Position numbers and translations under genes: made by a program. A stretch of 6,295 bases of DNA from Prosthecobacter debontii. GTDB taxonomy: Bacteria > Verrucomicrobiota > Verrucomicrobiia > Verrucomicrobiales > Akkermansiaceae. The DNA lies in assembly GCA_945885485.1 (NCBI GenBank), contig CAMCYT010000153.1:1-6295 (forward strand), written 5' to 3'. Shown here piece after piece: positions 1 through 5,455 of this stretch (its first letter is position 1; each line of letters opens with the position of its first letter). A model generated the notes under the pieces. That model saw only the letters and a program-made list of their open reading frames with translations, did not search any database and was not told where the DNA came from.

Positions 1-107
1 GAGATCAGCAGTAGAGGTTCGTGGCCTTGAGCGAGGAAGCTTTCAGCAACAGCGATACCGGGAAATAGGTGGCCACCAGTGCCACCGCATGCGATGAGGA
101 TTTTCAT
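1..107 (-). CDS. murG: MurG, lipid II-forming GlcNAc transferase (N-terminal fragment, continues past left edge)
   Basis: Thirty-five complete codons are visible, starting at the ATG read from 107 leftwards. The peptide opens MKILIACGGTGGHLFPGIAV. The GGTGGH glycine-rich loop at residues 8-13, followed by a proline and the A-V-A stretch, is the hallmark N-terminus of MurG, a GT28-type glycosyltransferase. MurG is a membrane-associated cytoplasmic enzyme that transfers GlcNAc from UDP-GlcNAc to lipid I, giving lipid II for peptidoglycan. The start is chosen because the first glycine loop falls at the family's usual distance from the methionine. No Shine-Dalgarno sequence is seen upstream; the leader reads CCAAACACTTTCTTTT. 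The peptidase gene lies upstream on the same strand, 164 bp away. The rest of the gene, and possibly more division/cell-wall genes, would lie to the left, outside the window. The identification is strong despite the short fragment. Confidence 0.9.
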   Translation of the reverse strand, partial: MKILIACGGTGGHLFPGIAVAESFLAQGHEPLLLI

Positions 108-143
108 AAAAGAAAGTGTTTGGAAGAATGGTTTCAGATGGTT

Positions 144-233
144 TTTACCACGGAGGCACAGAGATCACAGAGCTGTTGTTACATAGGGTTATATAGAAAA
201 TTACCTCTGTGTTCTCCGTGTCTCTGTGGTAAT
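144..233. repeat. Imperfect inverted repeat of CACAGAG-type words, 29-bp arms
   Basis: The left arm (144-172) and the reverse complement of the right arm (205-233) match at 24 of 29 positions, with a 32-nt AT-rich spacer (173-204). Each arm is internally repetitive, with short words of the type CACAGAG and CGGAG about 8-9 bp apart. It lies in the gap between the peptidase stop (272) and the murG start (107), both on the minus strand. RNA from either strand could form a long stem-loop. I recognise the theme (CCACAGAGRCACAGAG-like arms) as a dispersed intergenic repeat in many environmental bacterial genomes, often mistranslated as peptides containing HRDTENTE; this is from memory. A role as an RNA processing site or attenuator between the two genes is possible but unproven. 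There is no T-run directly after the stem, so it is not a classic intrinsic terminator. Confidence 0.85.
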
Positions 234-271
234 TTCTAATTTTCATAGGTCTAGTCCAGAGTCGAATAAAT

Positions 272-2362
272 CTAAACCAACCCAGCCCGAACCAAAAGAG
301 CTTCTGGATCGGCGGGGCGGGACATGAAGTTTTGGTAGAGGACTTCGGGCGGGGCGGAGTTGCCTTTGGAAAGGATTTGTTCGCGGAAGGCCATGCCGAT
401 TTCGGGATTGAGGATACCTTCTTTTTTGAAGCGAGTGAACGCATCGGCATCGAGGACTTCCGCCCATTTGTAGGAATAGTAACCGGCGGCGTAGCCGGTG
501 GGCGATGAGAAGAGGTGGTTGAAACGCAAGGCCATGGATGGAGCTTGGGTTTTGAACGATACGCGGTAGTCGGCGAGGATTTCGCGATCGACTTTTTGGA
601 GGTCGCGACCGAGGTATTTTTCGGGATGGAGGTGGAGTTCGAGGTCGAGTTTTCCGAGGGCGAGTTGGCGCATGAAAACGGTGGCTGACATGTAGTTTTT
701 CGCGGCGAGCATTTTTCGGAAAAAATCTTCGGGGATAGCTGCATCAGTGATGTAGTGGCGGGCGAAGAGGTCGAGCGTTTCGCGTTCCCAGCAGAAATTT
801 TCCAAGATCTGGGATGGGAGTTCGACGAAGTCCCAAGCGACGTTGGTGCCGGAAAGGGATTTCACTGGGACATTTGAAAGCAGTCCGTGGAGGAGGTGGC
901 CGAACTCGTGGAAGATGGTTTCAACTTCGCGGTGGGTGAGTAGGGCTGGAGTGTCGTCGACGGGAGGCGACATGTTGCCGATGATCAGACCGAGGTGAGG
1001 CTCGCCGAGTGCGCCGGTGTGGATGGAGTTCATCCATGCACCGCCGCGTTTGGTTTCGCGCGGGTGCCAATCGGCATAAAATGAGCCGAGGTGTTTCTTG
1101 CTGTTAGAATCGTGGATTTCGTAAAAGGTGACTTCGGGATGCCAAGTGTCGACCGGTGGAGTTGATTGACGATTGATGATTGATGATTGATGATTTTTGA
1201 TTGAATTTAGATCAATAGTATCTCTTTGTGTGATTGTGATGCCGAAGATTTTTGAGGCGATGCTGAACATACCTTCCATGACTCTGTTGACGGGGAAGTA
1301 GGGGCGGAGGTCCTCGTCGTCGATGTCGTAGAATTCTTTGCGTTGGCGCTCGGCCCAGTAGGAAATTTCCCATGGTTCCAGTTGTTCCGGAGTGGTGGAA
1401 GTTTTAGCGGCTTTGTATTCGGAGAGTTGCTGCGCATCAGCTAGGAAAGTAGCGTGGATTTTATCGTGGATGCTTTCGACAAAGGCGAGAGCGGTCCCGC
1501 CATTGCGCGCCATGCGGCGTTGGAGAGTGAGATCGGCGAAATTCGTGTGACCTAGGACTTCGGCTTTTTGTTTGCGGAGTTCGAGGATTTTCCAAACGAG
1601 TTCTGAGTTGTCGTAAGGGGCTTCTGAGCCAACGACGGACGATGCTTGCCAGACGGTTTTGCGGAGTTGCTCGTCGTGGGCATGTTGCATGATGGGCGAC
1701 ATGGAAGGAGCTTGGAGGGTGAAACGCCAAGCTGGGGCTTCGATGTTTTTGGAGCGTGCGTTTGCGACGGCGGCGGCTTTCGCGGAATCGGGCAGGCCGT
1801 CGAGTTTTGATTCGTCGGTGATGATGAGTTCCCATGCATTGGTCGCATCGAGAACGTTCTCCGAGTATTTTTTGGTGAGTTTGGAGAGTTCGGAATCGCT
1901 GGCGGCGATGCGGGATTTTTCGGCATCGGGTAAAGCTGCGCCGGATTCGATGAAATCCGCGATGGTTTCTTGGATGTGACGCTGTTGGATTGCTGTTAGG
2001 GATTTCGCAGACTCGCTTTGCGCAACCGTATTGAGAACGTTGAAGAGTTGAGGATTGAGCGAGAGGGATGAATAGAAATCCGTGACATCGGGGAGGAGGT
2101 TGTTGATGGCCTCGCGTTGGGCTGGGTTGTCTGAAACGGAATCGAGATGTTGAAGGCGACCCCAACCGCGCGAGAGTGATTCGGTAGCGTGCTCGAGGGC
2201 GAGAAAGCTAGATTCGTAGGTGGCGGCAGCGGGATCCTGCGAGGCGATGGTATCGATGTTTTCTTCAGCTTCTGCAAGGGCATGGCGGATGGAAGGCTCG
2301 ATGGCTTCTGCGGTGAAGGTGGACCAGCGCGGTAGGAAGGTAGGATCTAAGAATGGGTACAT
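272..2362 (-). CDS. M3-family zinc oligopeptidase (oligopeptidase A/Dcp-like)
   Basis: The protein has 696 residues, close to the roughly 680 of oligopeptidase A (PrlC/OpdA), and the opening MYPFLDPTFLPRWSTF aligns well with OpdA-type N-termini, which supports this start. The metallopeptidase site is complete. HEFGH lies at residues 485-489, giving zinc ligands H485 and H489 and catalytic E486, and the third zinc ligand is E514 in DFVELPSQ, 25 residues on as in Dcp. The substrate-closing segment GYAAGYYSYKWAEVLDADAF is at 623-642. The N-terminal two thirds are the helical M3 lid region. There is no signal peptide, so the enzyme should be cytoplasmic, degrading short peptides such as protein-turnover products or cleaved signal peptides. 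An oddity is an extra stretch of about 20 residues (around 384-403, containing SIKNHQSSIINRQS) just before VDTWHPE, encoded by a heptanucleotide array. No Shine-Dalgarno sequence precedes the ATG. Whether it is OpdA, Dcp or another M3A subtype cannot be settled by eye, so no symbol is given. Confidence 0.95.
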   Translation of the reverse strand: MYPFLDPTFLPRWSTFTAEAIEPSIRHALAEAEENIDTIASQDPAAATYESSFLALEHATESLSRGWGRLQHLDSVSDNPAQREAINNLLPDVTDFYSSLSLNPQLFNVLNTVAQSESAKSLTAIQQRHIQETIADFIESGAALPDAEKSRIAASDSELSKLTKKYSENVLDATNAWELIITDESKLDGLPDSAKAAAVANARSKNIEAPAWRFTLQAPSMSPIMQHAHDEQLRKTVWQASSVVGSEAPYDNSELVWKILELRKQKAEVLGHTNFADLTLQRRMARNGGTALAFVESIHDKIHATFLADAQQLSEYKAAKTSTTPEQLEPWEISYWAERQRKEFYDIDDEDLRPYFPVNRVMEGMFSIASKIFGITITQRDTIDLNSIKNHQSSIINRQSTPPVDTWHPEVTFYEIHDSNSKKHLGSFYADWHPRETKRGGAWMNSIHTGALGEPHLGLIIGNMSPPVDDTPALLTHREVETIFHEFGHLLHGLLSNVPVKSLSGTNVAWDFVELPSQILENFCWERETLDLFARHYITDAAIPEDFFRKMLAAKNYMSATVFMRQLALGKLDLELHLHPEKYLGRDLQKVDREILADYRVSFKTQAPSMALRFNHLFSSPTGYAAGYYSYKWAEVLDADAFTRFKKEGILNPEIGMAFREQILSKGNSAPPEVLYQNFMSRPADPEALLVRAGLV
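1164..1205. repeat. Heptanucleotide tandem array inside the peptidase gene
   Basis: Six consecutive 7-bp units run without gaps on the plus strand: GATTGAC, three exact GATTGAT copies, then the degenerate GATTTTT and GATTGAA. On the coding (minus) strand the unit is ATCAATC. The array covers codons 386-400 of the M3 peptidase and is translated as a low-complexity N/S/Q/I-rich peptide. Because 7 is not divisible by 3, only copy changes in multiples of three keep the reading frame. The six copies here (42 bp, 14 codons) do so, and the downstream HEFGH site is read in the correct frame. Confidence 0.85.
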
Positions 2363-2390
2363 AATTTTTTGAAAGAATAAGAATGATAGA

Positions 2391-2408
2391 TAGGTCTTAT
2401 AGGACTTA
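2391..2408. repeat. Tandem pair of 9-bp units upstream of the peptidase gene
   Basis: TAGGTCTTA (2391-2399) is followed immediately by TAGGACTTA (2400-2408), differing at one base. The pair occupies the AT-rich 52-bp gap between the uppP stop and the peptidase start. It resembles the longer TAAGTCCTA/TAAGACCTA-type arrays seen in intergenic regions of some environmental bacteria (from memory), so it may be a remnant or seed of such an array. With only two copies, chance is a real alternative. It could also lie within the promoter or leader of the peptidase gene. Confidence 0.4.
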
Positions 2409-2414
2409 TTTATA

Positions 2415-3293
2415 TTAGAGTGTTTCCGTTAGGACTAGGATGCCGACGGTGACGCCGATAAAGATCCGGTAATATCCGAAGCCTTGGAGGCCGTGGGATT
2501 GGAGGAAATTGACGAGCCATTTCACAGCGAAGGCGGCGGATATGGCGGCGGCAAGGATGCCGGCGATGAGGGGGATGAGGCCGTAGGTTTCCCACATGAG
2601 TTTGGTGCCGCCGAACCAAGTATCGTATTGTGCGCCAGCACCTTCGATGCTCCAGATGGCTTTTTTGAATGTGGCGGCGGAAAGTGTTAGAACGCCGAGT
2701 AGGAAAGAATATTCGACGGCGGCTGTGACGGAGAGTCCGACGATGAGGCCGCCGCAGATGGTCATCAGTGAACGGGAGGTTCCGGGCCACATAGCGACGC
2801 ACTGGAGTAAGCCGATGAACAGGGCCGACTGCCAAGCGAGTTTGAGAATGTCACGCCCGTTTCCGCGCGGGGGATTTTTTCTCCGCCACGAGACCGTCCA
2901 GATAATGCCTATGCCACCGAAGATCCAGGCGGCGATGACTGGCCACATTCCGAAAAGTTTTTCTTCGATGATGTCGTTGAACAGAAGACCGAGAACGGCT
3001 GCGGGGAGGAAGCCCATCAAGACGGCGATGGCGAGTTTGAGTCCTTCAGGATCCTGACCGAACACGCCTTTGATCATGCGGATCACGTATTTGTAGTAGA
3101 GCCCGAGCACAGCGAGGATGGCGCCGCCTTGGATGCAGATGGCGAAGGCATCGGCGGCGAGTTTTGCATTTCCCTCATGAGTGCCGATTCCCATCAGTCG
3201 CTGGGCGACGATGAGGTGTCCGGTGGAGGAGACGGGAAGATATTCGGTGATGCCTTCGATGAGGCCGAGAAGGATGGCTTGCCAGATTTCCAT
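2415..3293 (-). CDS. uppP: Undecaprenyl-diphosphatase UppP (BacA family)
   Basis: The 292-residue polytopic membrane protein carries both family signatures. LIEGITEYLPVSSTGH at residues 11-26 contains the E13/E17 acidic pair and the SSTGH element. MWPGTSRSLMTI at 168-179 contains the PGxSRS motif with R174. Hydrophobic segments recur across the protein, including roughly 51-67, 86-104, 117-134, 155-168, 177-201, 236-261 and 272-288. The enzyme removes a phosphate from undecaprenyl diphosphate at the cytoplasmic membrane, regenerating the lipid carrier for peptidoglycan and other envelope polymers. Overexpression of this family gives bacitracin resistance. Length and start match the family, whose members typically begin with an M-x-x-W/L-x-A-I-x-L-G-x-x-x-G pattern. 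It is divergent from the DUF2062 gene and 52 bp upstream of the co-directional peptidase gene. Its product feeds the step that uses MurG further along the same strand. No Shine-Dalgarno sequence precedes the ATG. Confidence 0.97.
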   Translation of the reverse strand: MEIWQAILLGLIEGITEYLPVSSTGHLIVAQRLMGIGTHEGNAKLAADAFAICIQGGAILAVLGLYYKYVIRMIKGVFGQDPEGLKLAIAVLMGFLPAAVLGLLFNDIIEEKLFGMWPVIAAWIFGGIGIIWTVSWRRKNPPRGNGRDILKLAWQSALFIGLLQCVAMWPGTSRSLMTICGGLIVGLSVTAAVEYSFLLGVLTLSAATFKKAIWSIEGAGAQYDTWFGGTKLMWETYGLIPLIAGILAAAISAAFAVKWLVNFLQSHGLQGFGYYRIFIGVTVGILVLTETL

Positions 3294-3424
3294 AAAATTT
3301 ATCTGGCGGATGTTGCGAGGAGATTGGCGTCAGGGCAAGAGCGGGATGAAAATTGAGATAAAGAATATGCGTATTGGACATTGCACGTTTGCTGAGGCAT
3401 GCGAACTTGGTTTCGAGCAAGGGC
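3294..3424. promoter_or_regulatory. Divergent intergenic region between uppP and the DUF2062 gene
   Basis: This 131-bp stretch separates two genes transcribed away from each other, so it is expected to hold promoters for both directions. That follows from gene orientation only. I could not find a convincing -35/-10 pair with proper spacing on either strand. The AT-rich parts are ATAAAATTTATC next to the uppP start and AAAATTGAGATAAAGAATATGCG around 3348-3372 read in pieces. No operator palindrome or riboswitch-like fold was recognised. If the DUF2062 gene uses the upstream TTG at 3374 as its start, the region shrinks to 80 bp. Confidence 0.3.
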
Positions 3425-3973
3425 ATGAAAGAAAAATATTTAAGTTTAGTCCGAAAAAGCTACCGGATGTTGAAACATAGGCGGTTGCGTGATCGTCCGT
3501 GGTGGCGTGCGATGACTAAGCCTTTGTTTGATCGGGCTCTTTGGATTCCGTGTCGCGATACGGTGGCGGCGGGGCTGGCGATTGGATGTTTCTTTTCCAT
3601 GCTTGTGGTTTTGCCGTTGCAGTCGCTTTTCGCGTCGGTTGTGGCGATGCGATTTCGAGTGAATGTGCCGTTTGCGATCTTGGCTTGTTTTATTTCCAAT
3701 ATATTTACGAGTCCCCCGATTGGGTTGGTGCAGGTGGCCATGGGGGATTGGATGAGGAAAAATCTGGGAATCAAGGTTCCGGGCTTCGAGGGGCTGCAGT
3801 TTAATTTTTTGGGTGTGGATGTGAATGTTGTCAGTTTCTTCCTTGGAATGATTGTTTCTGGGGTATTGTTGGCTTTGTTGGCGTTCCCTGTAGTGCATCT
3901 ATTTTCAGTGATCATGCCGCATCATCTGCCGGTGCTGAAGCGTCGTCCAAAGCCTGCGGAAAAGATCAATTAA
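3425..3973 (+). CDS. DUF2062 family integral membrane protein
   Basis: From the ATG at 3425 the product has 182 residues. A basic N-terminal stretch (1-30, rich in K and R) precedes two hydrophobic segments at about 47-74 and 80-104. The second contains RVNVPFAILACFISN and then FTSPPIGL. This lr-N-p-A...sN-p-T-pPi pattern is what I recognise as DUF2062. A third membrane segment is at 134-163, and the tail is basic (LKRRPKPAEK). DUF2062 proteins are small inner-membrane proteins without an established biochemical function, so none is assigned. The start is uncertain. An in-frame TTG at 3374 would add 17 residues and an ATG at 3467 would remove 14; 3425 is chosen because it keeps the basic region and is an ATG. 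AAGGG lies just before it, too close to be a good ribosome site. It is divergent from uppP and 51 bp upstream of purB on the same strand, so the two may be cotranscribed. Confidence 0.85.
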   Translation: MKEKYLSLVRKSYRMLKHRRLRDRPWWRAMTKPLFDRALWIPCRDTVAAGLAIGCFFSMLVVLPLQSLFASVVAMRFRVNVPFAILACFISNIFTSPPIGLVQVAMGDWMRKNLGIKVPGFEGLQFNFLGVDVNVVSFFLGMIVSGVLLALLAFPVVHLFSVIMPHHLPVLKRRPKPAEKIN

Positions 3974-4024
3974 GGTTTTTTAGTTGGACAGGAGGGGTGA
4001 AGTCGGAGCCTCATTTCGCCATAT

Positions 4025-5443
4025 ATGATCCCGAACGTTCTGGCAGAAAGATATTCCTCCGCAGGTATGAATGACATTTGGTCCGCTGAAGGGCGGATCG
4101 TGTTGGAGCGTGAATACTGGATCGCTGTGATGAAAGCGCAGCGGGATCTCGGCTTGGGGATTTCAGCGGAAGCCATCGCAGCTTACGAAAGAGTTAAAGA
4201 CCAGGTGGATGTCGGATCGATCATGGCGCGTGAGCGAGTGACGCGACACGATGTAAAGGCGCGGATCGAGGAATTCAACGGGCTTTCAGGATATGAGGAA
4301 ATTCACAAAGGCCTGACCTCGCGGGATCTGACGGAAAACGTCGAGCAGTTGCAGGTTTTCCGGAGTTTGTTGGTGATCCGTGATAAAACAGTCGCTGCAT
4401 TGCGCCGGATGCGTGAGCGCGCGGAGCAGTGGGATGATGTGGTGTTGACGGCACGGACGCACAACGTTGCGGCGCAACCGACGACTCTTGGTAAACGCAT
4501 TGCGATGTTCGGTGAAGAGCTGCAATCGAGTTTGGGAGTTTTGGAAAATGTGATCTCCGGCTACGCGGTGCGGGGGCTCAAAGGAGCGGTCGGCACGCAG
4601 ATGGATCAGCTTTCGTTGTTTGAGGGCGATGCAGAAAAAGTTGCGGAGCTTGAAGGTCGGATCGTCAAACATCTCGGTATTCCGCATCAGTGGGACAACG
4701 TGGGTCAGGTCTATCCGCGGTCGTTGGACATGCGTGTGGTTTCGGTTCTAACCGAGCTTGCGAGCGGGCCTTCGTCGTTTTGTAAAACCCTGCGCTTGAT
4801 GGCGGGTAATGAAACGGCGAGCGAAGGATTTGCACCGGGTCAAACGGGTTCCAGTGCGATGCCGCACAAGATGAACTCGCGCTCTTGTGAGCGGGTGAAC
4901 GGTTTACATGTGATTCTCAAAGGCTATCTCGCGATGGCGGCTGGTCTTGCTGGAGATCAGTGGAACGAGGGCGATGTCTCATGCTCCGTCGTGCGCCGGG
5001 TGATGTTGCCGGATGCGTTTTTCGCTCTGGACGGAATGTTTGAAACTTACCTGACGATCCTTGATCAAATGGATGCTTACGAAGCGGTGATCGCTGCGGA
5101 GACCGCGCGTTATCTGCCTTTCTTGATGACGACTACCGTGATGATGGAAGCCGTGAAGCGCGGAGTGGGTCGGGAAACGGCGCACAAGGCGATCAAGGAA
5201 CACGCCGTCGCAACCGTTGCCGATATGCGCACAGGCGTGGTGGAGAAAAACAATTTGATTGAGCGGCTCGCGGTCGATAACCGCCTCGGACTCAGTCGCG
5301 CTGAGCTCGATGAAATTTTACGCAAAGGCGACCAAGAGGTTGGAGCTGCGAAAGCTCAGGTCGCGAAGTTTGCAAAAAATATCCGCTTGTTAGAAAAGCA
5401 ATGGCCGGAAGCTGCGGCTTATGTGCCGGGTGGAATTCTTTGA
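4025..5443 (+). CDS. purB: Adenylosuccinate lyase PurB
   Basis: The 472-residue cytoplasmic enzyme catalyses two fumarate-releasing steps of purine synthesis: SAICAR to AICAR, and adenylosuccinate to AMP. The fumarase/aspartase-superfamily signature GSSAMPHKMN is at 275-284, with the catalytic serine in the S276-S277 pair and K282 and N284 in place. Other active-site elements are TRHDVKAR (H75), HKGLTSRDLTEN (94-105) and LTARTHNVAAQPTTLGKR (141-158) with T145-H146. The C-terminal domain contains IKEHAV and NNLIERL. The motifs GYAVRGLKGAVGTQ and LAGDQWNEGDVSCSVVRR read like the actinobacterial/animal branch rather than the E. coli or B. subtilis type; this is from memory. The MIPNVLAERY start matches that branch closely, fixing the start codon. 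AGGAGG occurs at 3990-3995, but 29 nt from the ATG is too far for a normal ribosome site. The gene follows the DUF2062 gene and converges with the esterase gene. Confidence 0.97.
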   Translation: MIPNVLAERYSSAGMNDIWSAEGRIVLEREYWIAVMKAQRDLGLGISAEAIAAYERVKDQVDVGSIMARERVTRHDVKARIEEFNGLSGYEEIHKGLTSRDLTENVEQLQVFRSLLVIRDKTVAALRRMRERAEQWDDVVLTARTHNVAAQPTTLGKRIAMFGEELQSSLGVLENVISGYAVRGLKGAVGTQMDQLSLFEGDAEKVAELEGRIVKHLGIPHQWDNVGQVYPRSLDMRVVSVLTELASGPSSFCKTLRLMAGNETASEGFAPGQTGSSAMPHKMNSRSCERVNGLHVILKGYLAMAAGLAGDQWNEGDVSCSVVRRVMLPDAFFALDGMFETYLTILDQMDAYEAVIAAETARYLPFLMTTTVMMEAVKRGVGRETAHKAIKEHAVATVADMRTGVVEKNNLIERLAVDNRLGLSRAELDEILRKGDQEVGAAKAQVAKFAKNIRLLEKQWPEAAAYVPGGIL

Positions 5444-5455
5444 TTTACAGTTAAC

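Noticed and set aside
145..744. 199-codon minus-strand open frame overlapping the peptidase 3' end and running into the inverted repeat
   Set aside because: It lies out of frame inside the well-supported M3 gene, is rich in P, S and K without domain features, and its tail (HRDTENTE...) is just the translated repeat.
1461..2165. 234-codon minus-strand open frame within the peptidase gene
   Set aside because: The Arg/Ser/Pro/His-rich composition is typical of an alternative-frame shadow, and the M3 protein in this interval is continuous and conserved.
3181..3480. 99-codon plus-strand open frame covering the uppP start and the divergent intergenic region
   Set aside because: It overlaps uppP antisense and the DUF2062 start out of frame, with no recognisable motif. 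It is unlikely to be a real small gene.
3990..3995. AGGAGG upstream of purB as its ribosome binding site
   Set aside because: The distance to the ATG at 4025 is 29 nt, far outside the usual 5-10 nt. No in-frame conserved start lies closer, and the MIPNVLAERY start is family-typical.
4286..4687. 133-codon minus-strand open frame antisense to purB
   Set aside because: It is fully inside purB, has no family resemblance, and is explained by the codon structure of the sense gene.
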